Shown here in pieces: positions 18,520 through 27,897 of a DNA stretch of 64,000 nt. The number at the start of each line of letters is the position of its first letter. Position 1 is the stretch's first letter. A program made the position numbers and the translations under genes. The notes beneath the pieces were generated by a model. That model was not told the origin of the DNA and searched no databases. It saw only the letters and a list, made by a program, of their open reading frames with translations. Origin of the DNA: SAR324 cluster bacterium (GTDB lineage Bacteria > SAR324 > NAC60-12); the NCBI GenBank assembly GCA_015231825.1, contig JADGAV010000003.1, forward strand, positions 241,524 through 305,523. The letters are read 5' to 3'.

Positions 18520-19030
18520 TGTTTCCTTCTTCCATAAAAATTGATTTCGTTTCGGCAGGCACGGACTGCATTTTAAATATTGTATTCAATCCCGAATTGT
18601 GGGAACGCCTCTCGGCGTTGGAAAAACCGTTACAGAGGCCCTTCACCCAGTCAAATTCAAGGATCTTACGGTAACACAATATGAGATTCGGAATCTATAT
18701 AATTTCAATGCAGGGCCTCAACAAGTTTTTTCTCAGCAATTTGAGCATGATAAAAAACAGGATTTTGCCGTTTTGTTGTGCTACTGACAGGCATTGGAAA
18801 CAGAATCCATTTTTTGCTCTCTTGTATCGGTTGATCAAGAGCAAAACAATTCGAAACCGGTTCCAGGTGCAGGCCAGTTCCGAATAAATATATATGGATA
18901 AGGCTTCTTCATTATTCTCTTCTGGACTTTGCTACCTTGATCTCCATTGATTCAACTGAGGAATGAGGAAACTTCAAAGGAAATTGTAAACTGCACAGCG
19001 AAAATTCATCAGGAAAGGAGAATTCATAAA
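18520..19030. other. 511-bp divergent intergenic region
   Basis: It separates the ThuA operon (minus) from the asparaginase-HyuAB operon (plus) and must hold both promoters. A small hairpin AACGCC-TCTC-GGCGTT lies at 18604-18619. No RNA gene or plausible coding frame is seen. Confidence 0.5.
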
Positions 19031-19960
19031 ATGATTTTAGTGACCAACAATGAAGGACGTCCGGGAGTGGGTCATTCGGCTCAACTGCTGTCAGGGGGAG
19101 AGAGCGGATTAAATGCCCTCGAAGCGGGAATTCGGATCGTTGAAATCGATGAATCGATCCGGACGGTGGGTCGGGGTGGATGGCCCAACTTAATAGGGGA
19201 AATGCAACTGGATGCTTCCGTTATGGATGGAAACACGCTCAGAACCGGAGCCGTCGGAGCAATTCAAGGTTTTTTACATCCGGTCAGCATTGCGCGGCAA
19301 GTGATGGAGCGACTTCCTCATGAATTGCTGGTGGGCCCCGGAGCAGAACGGTTTGGAAGGGAAATCGGTGCAGAACAGGGAGACAACTTGATCGAAGATT
19401 CAAAGCGAGTGTGGAATGAGTGGTTTGAAGGAGTTCCTGAAGAATTGCGAAAAAACTGGAAAGATGCACCCTTGATCGATTTATGCCGGCAAGCCATTGA
19501 TCCGGAAGCAGTTCGTGATACAACCACCTTCCTCTGTCTTGATAGCCAGAACGGTGTGCATGGTGCAGTCAGCACTGCCGGTTGGGGCTGGAAATATCCT
19601 GGTCGCCTGGGTGACAGCCCGGTAATTGGTGCAGGAATGTATGCTGACAGCCGCTATGGCGCGTGCGCCTGCACAGGGGCAGGAGAAATGGCGATCCGCT
19701 GCGGCACCTCACGCACTGTGGTGACTTACATGAAAATGGGAATGTCGGTAGAAAAAGCAGTTTATGAAGCAATTGAGGACATGCGTGCATTGAAGGGAGG
19801 ACTGCTCAATCGAATCACCATTCATGCCATTGACAACCGGGGTCAACACAAAGTGGTGGCAGTCAACGGTACCCCATCGAACCACTATTGGCTATGGGAA
19901 GAAGGAGATGCTGAACCCCATGCGGTTTCTGCTGAAATTGTCCCGCTTTCTGATCATTGA
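19031..19960 (+). CDS. Ntn-hydrolase asparaginase (glycosylasparaginase / isoaspartyl peptidase type)
   Basis: The start is ATG 19031, behind AGGAAAGGAG; the frame could open 28 codons earlier but without a ribosome site. The 309-residue product shows the family layout: an alpha subunit with LNALEAGIRIVE, the autocleavage site R162-D163-T164, where T164 becomes the nucleophile, and the beta subunit with GRLGDSPVIGAGMYAD (191-206) and the TGAGE loop (215-219). The usual T-x-G after the nucleophile reads TTTFLCLD, a mild deviation. It would hydrolyse an asparaginyl or isoaspartyl amide. The HyuA/HyuB genes follow at once, suggesting a shared route for cyclic or amide amino-acid derivatives. Confidence 0.88.
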   Translation: MILVTNNEGRPGVGHSAQLLSGGESGLNALEAGIRIVEIDESIRTVGRGGWPNLIGEMQLDASVMDGNTLRTGAVGAIQGFLHPVSIARQVMERLPHELLVGPGAERFGREIGAEQGDNLIEDSKRVWNEWFEGVPEELRKNWKDAPLIDLCRQAIDPEAVRDTTTFLCLDSQNGVHGAVSTAGWGWKYPGRLGDSPVIGAGMYADSRYGACACTGAGEMAIRCGTSRTVVTYMKMGMSVEKAVYEAIEDMRALKGGLLNRITIHAIDNRGQHKVVAVNGTPSNHYWLWEEGDAEPHAVSAEIVPLSDH

Positions 19961-19996
19961 GCACAGATCCAATCATTGCTGAAAGGAAACCGGATC

Positions 19997-22096
19997 ATGC
20001 ATGCCACCCAAAATGTCCGTCTGGCAGTTGATATTGGAGGCACCTTCACCGATGTGGTTCTGGAAGCTGGAGGGGCTCAATATACATTGAAAACTCTAAC
20101 CACTCACGAGGCACCTGAACGCGGCATTCTGAAAGGCTTTCACGAGGTTCTGAGCGCAGCATCTCTTCACCCGGGTTCAGTTTCCCTGATTGTTTACGGC
20201 ACCACGCTGGCGACCAATTTATTGATTGAACGCAACGGATCTCCAACTGCGCTCATCACGACTGAAGGATTTCGAGACAGCATTGAAATGCGAAACGAGA
20301 ACCGTTACGAGCAGTATGATCTGGACATAGATTTGCCTGCACCGCTCGTTCCTCGCTCTTTGCGCTTTCCTGTCAGGGAAAGGATGAATGCGCACGGTAA
20401 AATTTTACTTCCTTTGGAAGAGGCTTCAGTTCTTGACCTAGTTCCGAAGCTCGCCAAGCATAAAGTGCGCAGCATCGCCATCGGTTTTCTGCACAGTTAT
20501 GCGAACAACCTTCATGAACAACTTACCCGAGACATTCTCAAAAAAGAGCTCCCGGAACTGGAAATCACCCTTTCCAGTGAAGTTTCTCCGGAGATGCGGG
20601 AATATGAGCGCATCTCTACCGCCTGCGCCAACGCCTACGTTCAACCCTTAATGAGCCGCCACCTGAAGAACCTGGAGAAAGTGCTCGGGGAGGAAGGTTT
20701 CGCATGTCCCTTATTTTTAATGCTTTCCGGAGGCGGCATCACCACCTTGAAGACAGCAATCCAGTTTCCGGTCCGCCTTGTTGAATCCGGCCCTGCAGGG
20801 GGTGCAATCTTCGCAGCGCACATTGCAAAGGAAATGGGGTTCTCGAACGTCCTTTCATTTGACATGGGAGGAACAACGGCAAAAATTTGTCTGATTGACA
20901 ATGCAGAACCTCAAACAACCCGCACATTCGAGGTTGCCCGGGTTTATCGATTCATGAAAGGAAGCGGGATTCCTTTGAGGATTCCCGTACTTGAAATGGT
21001 TGAAATAGGTGCCGGAGGCGGTTCCCTGGCTCACCTCGACAGTATGGGCCGGATTGCCGTCGGGCCGCAAAGCGCGGGTTCTGATCCGGGCCCTGCCTGC
21101 TATGGGCTGGGAGGAAAGCAGCCGGCGGTAACCGATGCCGATGTGGTGTTGGGCCGGATCGATCCCGAGAATTTTGCCGGCGGTAATCTGAAATTGGATT
21201 CGGAAAAGGCAATCCGTGCCCTGCAGGAAAACATCGGTGAAACACTCGGAATGGAAGCTGCCCATGCTGCTCTAGGGGTTTCTGAGATGGTCGAAGAAAA
21301 TATGGCCAATGCCGCCCGCATGCATGCCATCGAAAGCGGAAAGGTGATTGAAGAAAGGAGTTTGATTGCATTTGGCGGAGCAGCTCCCCTGCATGCGGTG
21401 CGATTAGCGGAAAAACTTGATATAGATCAGGTGATCATCCCCCCTGGTGCAGGTGTCGGCTCAGCGATTGGATTTCTTCGGGCTCCTGTTGCCTATGAAG
21501 TGATCCGCAGTCAATATCAACGATTGAGTGCACTTGGAATCGACGAGGTGAACGCCCTGCTGCATGAGATGAGGACAGAGGCTCATGCTGTCGTAGAATC
21601 CGGAGCATTTGGACAGCCTCTGGTGGAGCAGCTCACTGCCTATATGCGCTACGTGGGGCAAGGTCATGAGGTGGGAGTAGAAATTCCGGTGCGGGTCAAA
21701 GACCATGTTCTGGATCAAACGGCAGCTCAAAATCTTAAGCTTGGATTTGAAAAAGAATACAATCGTTTGTATGAACGTTCGATCCCTGATCTTGATATCG
21801 AGGTGTTGACCTGGGTTCTCCTGCTGAGCACGGAAAAGGAAATCCCAAGACAAGGGAGCGAAATTCCTTCCCCTCAGGAATCCATTTCTAACGAACTGCG
21901 CTTTCTAATGGATACTGATTCCGGACAGTTCATCAATGCCCCGGTTTATAGTCGGGCGAAACTGCTTCCAGGAGCCCGGGTAAGCGGACCGGCAGTGATT
22001 CTCGAAAATGATACGGCCACCGTCCTCAACGCCCGTTTTGAGGCAGAAATTCATCCATTTTCATATATCGTTTTGACACGGAAAAGAGAGGCCTAG
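19997..22096 (+). CDS. Hydantoinase/oxoprolinase subunit A (HyuA-like, ATP-dependent)
   Basis: The 699-residue protein starts at ATG 19997 with AAAGG upstream and opens with the actin-fold ATP site LAVDIGGTFTDVVLE. Later family blocks are GTTLATNLLIERNG, SSEVSPEMREYERISTACANAY, SFDMGGTTAKICLI, GAGGGS, GPQSAGSDPGPACYG and FGGAAPLHAVRLA. HyuA-type subunits pair with HyuB to open five-membered lactams such as N-methylhydantoin or 5-oxoproline at the cost of ATP. The stop codon directly abuts the hyuB-like start. Acetone-carboxylase-type chemistry is less likely because no third subunit is present. Confidence 0.93.
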   Translation: MHATQNVRLAVDIGGTFTDVVLEAGGAQYTLKTLTTHEAPERGILKGFHEVLSAASLHPGSVSLIVYGTTLATNLLIERNGSPTALITTEGFRDSIEMRNENRYEQYDLDIDLPAPLVPRSLRFPVRERMNAHGKILLPLEEASVLDLVPKLAKHKVRSIAIGFLHSYANNLHEQLTRDILKKELPELEITLSSEVSPEMREYERISTACANAYVQPLMSRHLKNLEKVLGEEGFACPLFLMLSGGGITTLKTAIQFPVRLVESGPAGGAIFAAHIAKEMGFSNVLSFDMGGTTAKICLIDNAEPQTTRTFEVARVYRFMKGSGIPLRIPVLEMVEIGAGGGSLAHLDSMGRIAVGPQSAGSDPGPACYGLGGKQPAVTDADVVLGRIDPENFAGGNLKLDSEKAIRALQENIGETLGMEAAHAALGVSEMVEENMANAARMHAIESGKVIEERSLIAFGGAAPLHAVRLAEKLDIDQVIIPPGAGVGSAIGFLRAPVAYEVIRSQYQRLSALGIDEVNALLHEMRTEAHAVVESGAFGQPLVEQLTAYMRYVGQGHEVGVEIPVRVKDHVLDQTAAQNLKLGFEKEYNRLYERSIPDLDIEVLTWVLLLSTEKEIPRQGSEIPSPQESISNELRFLMDTDSGQFINAPVYSRAKLLPGARVSGPAVILENDTATVLNARFEAEIHPFSYIVLTRKREA

Positions 22097-23821
22097 ATGA
22101 GACCCCTTTCAGCACTCTCCACCATTCATCAGCACATCATGTGGAAACGCCTGATTTCTGTTGTTGAAGAACAGGCACAGGCGCTCATTCGGACTGCATT
22201 TTCAACCAGTGTTCGTGAAGCGGGCGACCTGGCGGCAGCAGTTTTTGACTGTCAGGGACGAATGCTGGCTCAAGCAGTCACCGGGACCCCCGGCCACATC
22301 AACTCTATGGCTGAAGGAGTTCTGCACTTCATTAAAAAACACCCGGTTGAAACTATGAATCCAGGAGATGCTTTTATCACCAATGATCCCTGGATGACTT
22401 CGGGACACCTGCACGACATCACCGTGCTCACGCCAACATTTCTCAGGGGTCGGGTTATCGCGTTGTTTGCCAACACCTGTCACGTGGTCGACATTGGAGG
22501 ACGAGGATTTGGCCCCGATGCCCGTCAAGTCTATGAAGAAGGACTGAACATTCCGATTCTTCACCTTTTTCATGCGGGAGAACCCAACAAAACACTGCTT
22601 GACATCATTCAAAGCAACGTGAGGGAACCCCGGCAAGTGCTTGGCGATATTTTCTCTTTTGCAGCATCCAACGAAGTCGGCTCAAAACGATTACTCAAAA
22701 TGATGGAGGAATTCAAACTGCAGTCTCTGGAGGAACTTGGAGAATTTATAATCACCCATTCCCGGGATGCCACAATCAAACGCATACACCTGTTAAAAAA
22801 CGGGACCTATCACAACACCCTGATGATGGATGGCTATGACCGTCCTATCAAGCTCCAGGCCGCCATGACGGTGAGCGATGATCAGATTCACATCGATTAT
22901 TCCGGCACCTCTCCCGCGGCAGCCCATGGTATTAATGTGGTCCTCAACTATACCAAAGCCTACACGTGTTTCGGAGTAAAATGTGTGGTCGCCCCGGACA
23001 TTCCCAATAACTACGGTTCCTTGCTGCCCATTTCCTTCTCGGCACCGGAAGGCTGCATTCTGAATGCGCAGCACCCCCACCCGGTGGCCGCCCGGCATAT
23101 TATTGGACATCTCCTTCCCGATACCATTCTCGGCTGTTTGCATCAGGTGCTTGAAGGAGGCGTTCAGGCGGAGGGTTCTGCTTCATTGTGGACCATTCAG
23201 CTGCGCGGAGGATCTTCCATCTCCTCAAATTCCAGCTACAAAGGCAGCATTCCAGAGTTTGAAATGCTCCAGTTCAACAGCGGAGGATCAGGGGCAAGAC
23301 CGAAAAAGGACGGAATGAGCACGACGGCCTTTCCAAGCGGGGTAAAGGGAATGCCCGTCGAGGTCAACGAAGCGATCACTCCCATTATCTTCTGGCGCAA
23401 GGAATTTCGTTCCGGCTCGGGAGGGGCGGGGTGTCAACGCGGCGGTCTCGGGCAGGATATTGAAATCGGCGGGGCCGAAGGAATCCCTTTTGATGTACTG
23501 GCGATGTATGAACGCTGCGACAATGCGCCAAAAGGCCGCAATAACGGGAAGGATGGCGCAACCGGCCGGCTCTCGCTTGCCTCCGGTCCCGCACTTCGCC
23601 CGAAGGGGCAGCAGTCGATTCCTCCTTTTGACCGGCTGAGACTCGAGCTGCCCGGAGGAGCCGGTTTCGGAGACCCTTTCGATCGAGATCCGGAAAAAGT
23701 GGCCGAGGATGTCCGAAACGAGATTATTTCACAAGAAAACGCTCAAATTGATTATGGGGTGAACCTCAATAAGGATGGCAGCGTAAATCAGATTGAGACC
23801 AGGAGGACCCGTTCCAGTTAA
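22097..23821 (+). CDS. Hydantoinase/oxoprolinase subunit B (HyuB-like)
   Basis: The 574-residue protein matches the HyuB family throughout: EEQAQALIRTAFSTSVREAGD near the N-terminus, GDAFITNDPWMTSGHLHDI, ANTCHVVDIGGRGFG, IHIDYSGTSPAA, NYTKAYTCFGVKC and a C-terminal LRLELPGGAGFGDPFDRDP. It should be the catalytic partner of the adjacent HyuA-like subunit. Its ATG follows directly on the upstream TAG, so the two are co-translated. Its size fits stand-alone HyuB rather than a fused 5-oxoprolinase. Substrate not determined; neighbours suggest a cyclic amide or ureide. Confidence 0.93.
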   Translation: MRPLSALSTIHQHIMWKRLISVVEEQAQALIRTAFSTSVREAGDLAAAVFDCQGRMLAQAVTGTPGHINSMAEGVLHFIKKHPVETMNPGDAFITNDPWMTSGHLHDITVLTPTFLRGRVIALFANTCHVVDIGGRGFGPDARQVYEEGLNIPILHLFHAGEPNKTLLDIIQSNVREPRQVLGDIFSFAASNEVGSKRLLKMMEEFKLQSLEELGEFIITHSRDATIKRIHLLKNGTYHNTLMMDGYDRPIKLQAAMTVSDDQIHIDYSGTSPAAAHGINVVLNYTKAYTCFGVKCVVAPDIPNNYGSLLPISFSAPEGCILNAQHPHPVAARHIIGHLLPDTILGCLHQVLEGGVQAEGSASLWTIQLRGGSSISSNSSYKGSIPEFEMLQFNSGGSGARPKKDGMSTTAFPSGVKGMPVEVNEAITPIIFWRKEFRSGSGGAGCQRGGLGQDIEIGGAEGIPFDVLAMYERCDNAPKGRNNGKDGATGRLSLASGPALRPKGQQSIPPFDRLRLELPGGAGFGDPFDRDPEKVAEDVRNEIISQENAQIDYGVNLNKDGSVNQIETRRTRSS

Positions 23822-23865
23822 AAATTTCACGGTTTCATGCTCTTTACCAAGTAATCAGGGATTCC

Positions 23866-24609
23866 TCACCAGGCAATCGTCTGAATTTCTTCCCACAAGT
23901 TTCTGAATGCAAGCGCCGCTTTTTTCCTCGGTGAAAAGTGAACAATTAAGTCCCTCAATTCTGCCATCTGTTCAATATCTGAAGAGTAAGGAATATAACT
24001 TTTTAACATGTTAGGATATTTTTGAGGAAGCAGTTCCATACATTCACGGTGAAGTTTTTTCCGGCGATCGACCATCGAACCGAAGGGAAATATTTTGAGA
24101 TCCTCCAATTGATGACTCTGGCAATGTTCAGACAATTGCTGGAGGGTTCTTAGAGAAAGCGGTGTTGGAATAACAGGAGCGATCACGGCATCAGAGACCT
24201 GAAGAACATTTTCGGAAACCAGTGAAATGCTGGGAGGGCAGTCCAGGAACAGGAAATCATATTCGTTTTTCAACGGTTTCAGAATCCTGCTGAACTGACG
24301 AGTGTCCATGTTTTTTCGATTCAGCAAAAGATCCATATGCCGGTATGAAAAATCTGCCGGAATCAAATCAAGATTCTCAAAATCAGTGCCTTTGATCATC
24401 ATATCTATCGCTTGTTTTTGACGAATCAGTGCTTTACTTCCTCCTTTAACTTTCGGCGCAATTCGAAAATAGTAGCTTGACGCTCCCTGGGGATCCAGGT
24501 CCCAAATCAATGTTCTTGCACCGCTTTGAGTGGAAAGATACGCCAAATTGACAGCACTTGAAGTTTTGCCAACTCCACCTTTGATATTGTAGATTGCCAA
24601 CACTTTCAT
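23866..24609 (-). CDS. Orphan ParA/MinD-family ATPase
   Basis: The 247-residue protein has the deviant Walker A of ParA proteins (K10-G-G-V-G-K15-T-S), with the signature lysine K10, then the A' motif DLDPQG (37-42) and the B motif FLFLDCPPS (about 118-126). There is no N-terminal DNA-binding domain, so it is a small chromosomal-type ParA. No ParB gene or parS-like site is nearby. Instead it sits 12 bp after a CYTH-CHAD gene in one operon. Small orphan ParA proteins often position a cargo on the nucleoid through an adaptor encoded next door, which makes the CHAD protein the obvious partner candidate. Confidence 0.92.
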   Translation of the reverse strand: MKVLAIYNIKGGVGKTSSAVNLAYLSTQSGARTLIWDLDPQGASSYYFRIAPKVKGGSKALIRQKQAIDMMIKGTDFENLDLIPADFSYRHMDLLLNRKNMDTRQFSRILKPLKNEYDFLFLDCPPSISLVSENVLQVSDAVIAPVIPTPLSLRTLQQLSEHCQSHQLEDLKIFPFGSMVDRRKKLHRECMELLPQKYPNMLKSYIPYSSDIEQMAELRDLIVHFSPRKKAALAFRNLWEEIQTIAW

Positions 24610-24621
24610 CGAGGATCTCTC

Positions 24622-26196
24622 TTATTGTTTTAAAAACAAACGTTTAAAACGTTTCTGGTGCTCTGACGAGGCGAATTCTTTGAAGCATGATCCAAATGCC
24701 AGCCGCGCTTGATTCTGGCGATTCTTGAGATCTTCGATCAGCATGCCAACCGCGATGAAGGTATTTGAGGAAGCAGGATCAATCAACGAAAGCTGAGTGC
24801 CAAATTGACCCAAAGAGGACCATTGCAGATAAAAATCATGAAAATCCCCCAAGTTTTCTTGCAGGCGTTTGAGAATCTGAATCAAAGTTTTGATTTCCTT
24901 TTTAGGGTACAAGGACTGGAAAAATTCCATCAAATATCGCAGCTTTTTGCACGTTTTTCTTAAATCATGGAGTGCTTCTTCCGGAGTGTCAGAACGAATC
25001 GCCTGTCCCTGGTGAAGGACTTTTTGGTAAAGTTGGAAAATGTGCTCGTTTGCAATTTTACTGATGGGCAGCCGAGCATTTTTAGGAGGCTCTTTTTGGG
25101 AGGGTTTATCCTTCAAAAAATGTTCCCAGTCTTTGAGAAGCCTGCGGTAACGGGAAGAGTCAAGAATTTTAACCAGTTTTTGATGTTCCACCTGCTTTTG
25201 TTTCCGCAGCAGTTCATAGAGTGGTGCCAGGTCCTTTTGTCGTTCTTCAGGCAAACGGGCTCGATAACCATCAAAATTCAACAGGTAGACATCCAAATCC
25301 CGCAAGGGGTTGGCCATTTGACCGAGCCAGGCAAAGTCCTTTTTAAATCGCGCAAGGGGTTGTGGGGGAAATACTTTTTTAATTTGCCCCAATCCAGATC
25401 GAATCCGACGAATTGAAACTCGGAAGTCATGTAAAAATTCCGAATCCCAGTCTTCCCTCAGTCCGGTTTCGTTTTGTTTTAAAACTCGAAATAGATCGGT
25501 ATATACACGTTTGGTCGCCGTTTCCGCATTGAGATCTGGGGTAATTGAAACAGCGAGCTTCGAGGAAAATTTCTTGGGGTGAATATCAAGGCGTTTCAGC
25601 GCTTCATCAAATAATGACTGGTCCCGCTTTTTCAAATTTGACAGAGCGGATAAGACTTGCAGATACGGTTTTTTATAACCTCTGACAGGGATCATCCGGA
25701 GGCACTTCCCCAGGGAATACTCCTGCTGAAGTCTGGGATCCAGTAAAGTGTTTTCCTCAAGAAAAAGCCTGAGCACTGTTTTCTTGTCTTTATTCAAAAG
25801 TTTCAGCGAATGAATATGGCTTTTTATCGTAATTTGGGGAAGGAGAACTCTCGCCTCCAAAATAGATTCCAAGCGGTCTCGGAAGGGGCCAATTGGAAAA
25901 TCCCAAACAAATTGAGGCATAGTATTGAGCCCAATACTTCCGAGAGATTGACCATCTTCCCGTTGAGACCAACTCAGCAGCGTGCTTCCTCCATGAATTT
26001 CTGCTTCCAATATCCCGCTGCTTTCAAACACTCTCCAATCAAAGCTATCATAAAAAATACGTTGAATCGTTTTTGGAGGCTCCTCAACAAGCGCAAATTC
26101 CTTCTTCAACTTGTTTTTGAATCCGACTAACGGTTGTTGCTTTAGAAGAGTAAATTGTTGACTTTCCGTTCGCATCATACCAATTCCTTTACTCAT
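24622..26196 (-). CDS. CYTH-CHAD protein (polyphosphate-binding domain)
   Basis: The 524-residue protein has an N-terminal CYTH-like region (about 25-210; the ExExK signature is degraded to LKKEFALVEE, and IFYDSFDWRVFESSGILEAEI is the recognisable strand pair). A C-terminal CHAD domain follows (about 225-515) with conserved helices HDFRVSIRRIRSGL and EALHDLRKTCKKLRYLMEFF, rich in the Arg, Lys and His that bind polyphosphate. The first 35 residues are basic. Another good start is the ATG at 26178 (residue 7), with AAGGA ideally spaced. It is co-transcribed with a ParA-like ATPase. Loss of ExExK suggests the CYTH half no longer cleaves triphosphates. Confidence 0.9.
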   Translation of the reverse strand: MSKGIGMMRTESQQFTLLKQQPLVGFKNKLKKEFALVEEPPKTIQRIFYDSFDWRVFESSGILEAEIHGGSTLLSWSQREDGQSLGSIGLNTMPQFVWDFPIGPFRDRLESILEARVLLPQITIKSHIHSLKLLNKDKKTVLRLFLEENTLLDPRLQQEYSLGKCLRMIPVRGYKKPYLQVLSALSNLKKRDQSLFDEALKRLDIHPKKFSSKLAVSITPDLNAETATKRVYTDLFRVLKQNETGLREDWDSEFLHDFRVSIRRIRSGLGQIKKVFPPQPLARFKKDFAWLGQMANPLRDLDVYLLNFDGYRARLPEERQKDLAPLYELLRKQKQVEHQKLVKILDSSRYRRLLKDWEHFLKDKPSQKEPPKNARLPISKIANEHIFQLYQKVLHQGQAIRSDTPEEALHDLRKTCKKLRYLMEFFQSLYPKKEIKTLIQILKRLQENLGDFHDFYLQWSSLGQFGTQLSLIDPASSNTFIAVGMLIEDLKNRQNQARLAFGSCFKEFASSEHQKRFKRLFLKQ

Positions 26197-26754
26197 TCTC
26201 TCAGATGAATTGTTTCAGTTTTCTCCACTGCCAGTAATTTGCATTCTTTTTTTAAAAAAAATTTGTGTGCAAGCCAATTTTTTAATTTACCTATTCCGCA
26301 AACGAGCAGGTGAAAGCCAGGTAGGGACATTGCACGCATTTCTTCTCGAAACAAGTCTACACTAGAATCATCGTTTTTGGGAAGAATCTTTTAAAAATTA
26401 TTTTCTACTTTGGGCAAAAAAAGAAGGAATTATAACATGCAGCGCTGAGGGTGTTTCAGGACGGGGACTTTATTTTTTGGGGAAGTAAAAGAAGAACACT
26501 AGCACAGACACCGGAAAGTCGTGGGCCCTTTTTCAGAAAAAAACTGCTTGTCTGACTAAGGGGTGATTCTCACCACTTTTTTCCTTCAGGACAAAAAAAT
26601 ATCCGGCATCTGCACTAGCGAGAGGAGAACTCTCAATAAAGAATTACTATTAAATGGAGCAAGAAATCCGTTTTTATTCCAAGAAGTTTTTAAACTGCCC
26701 GGCTCTCAGATTTGATAAAAAATTCGCGTATATAGAATGCGAATCAACGATGTA
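26197..26754. other. 558-bp intergenic region downstream of the ABC operon
   Basis: The region contains the likely terminator of the ABC operon (separate entry) and must hold the promoter of the CHAD-ParA operon. It is AT-rich with several homopolymer runs. No coding frame or RNA gene is supported. Confidence 0.5.
26716..26744 (-). terminator. Intrinsic terminator of the ABC operon
   Basis: On the minus strand, ATTCGC and GCGAAT form the base of a hairpin with an 11-base loop and run directly into TTTTTT. It lies about 10 bp beyond the ATPase stop codon. The stem is short but the position is right. Confidence 0.5.
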
Positions 26755-27828
26755 TTAGGGGACGACAACGCCGCTTTCTGTGCTCCAGTAAAGCTCGACT
26801 GAATCCCCCTGTGACAGCTGCGCCAGTTCCGGTCGATTCGGCACTTCGACCACGATTTCATGATTCCCAGTCTTGACTCGATAGCGGCGAATGGCGCCCT
26901 GATAGACCTCGTCGGCAATTTCACCTTTCATACGGGGAAGCTCACTCTGATCGGTTGGATTGAGGCGAACCATTTCGGGGCGCAAAAGCAAACCGACTCG
27001 ATCATTTTTATTCAGTTTGACGTGCTCGGAATAACGCGCGGGAACGGTCACTCCGTTGCCAAGATCGACTTCACAGCCAGTATTGTCCAGCGAGGTCACA
27101 TTTGCATCCAACAGATTGGAATCCCCAATAAATTCCGCAATGAACCGAGACGAAGGTTTTTCATAAATTTCGATTGGAGAACCCAGCTGCAGCATCCGCC
27201 CTTCGTTCATCACAGCAATCCGATCCGACATCGTCAATGCTTCGGACTGATCATGAGTGACATAAATTGTCGTAATGCCAACAGATTTCTGAATGTCCTT
27301 GATCCAGAACTTCATTTCTTCACGCATCTTCTTGTCAAGCGCAGAAAGAGGTTCATCAAGCAAAAGAATCTCGGGTTCGATTACAAGCACGCGGGCCAGT
27401 GCGACACGCTGTTTCTGGCCGCCTGACAATTCACGTTCATACCTTTCTCCGTAGCCGGTCAGCCCAACCTGTTCCAAAGCAGCTTCGACCTTTCGCTTGA
27501 TTGTCACTTTGTCTTCACCGCGTTCAACAAGACCAAATGCTATGTTTCCAAAAACATTGATATGGGGAAAAATCGCATAACTCTGGAAGACAATGCCAAT
27601 ACCCCGCATTTCCGGAGGAAGGTAGGTTATATCACGTTTATTCACCGTGATGCGTCCTTCGCTGGGTGTCAGGAACCCGGCCAGCATGCGCAACGTTGTC
27701 GACTTTCCACAACCCGAAGGTCCCAGTAGGGAAAAAAACTCTCCCTTCTCAATAGAAATGTCGACTTTGTCGACAGCAATTGTGCTGCCGAATTTTTTAG
27801 TGATGCTCTGGAGTTCAACAAATGACAT
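26755..27828 (-). CDS. ABC transporter ATPase, PotA-like
   Basis: The 357-residue ATPase has Walker A GPSGCGKST (36-44), the Q-loop VFQSYAIFPH, the signature LSGGQKQRVALARVL, Walker B ILLLDEPLSALD, the H-loop VTHDQSEALTMSDRI and a C-terminal TOBE domain (about 270-355). It is the energy module of a spermidine/putrescine- or iron-type importer. It is the last gene of the operon headed by the racemase gene, 69 bp after the binding-protein gene, and is followed by a terminator-like hairpin. Confidence 0.94.
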   Translation of the reverse strand: MSFVELQSITKKFGSTIAVDKVDISIEKGEFFSLLGPSGCGKSTTLRMLAGFLTPSEGRITVNKRDITYLPPEMRGIGIVFQSYAIFPHINVFGNIAFGLVERGEDKVTIKRKVEAALEQVGLTGYGERYERELSGGQKQRVALARVLVIEPEILLLDEPLSALDKKMREEMKFWIKDIQKSVGITTIYVTHDQSEALTMSDRIAVMNEGRMLQLGSPIEIYEKPSSRFIAEFIGDSNLLDANVTSLDNTGCEVDLGNGVTVPARYSEHVKLNKNDRVGLLLRPEMVRLNPTDQSELPRMKGEIADEVYQGAIRRYRVKTGNHEIVVEVPNRPELAQLSQGDSVELYWSTESGVVVP

Positions 27829-27897
27829 AACGAAGTTCTTTGCTCAAGAAGAAAGAAGGGGAACGGGAGACTTCAGCCTCCCGAATTCCCTGTAATA

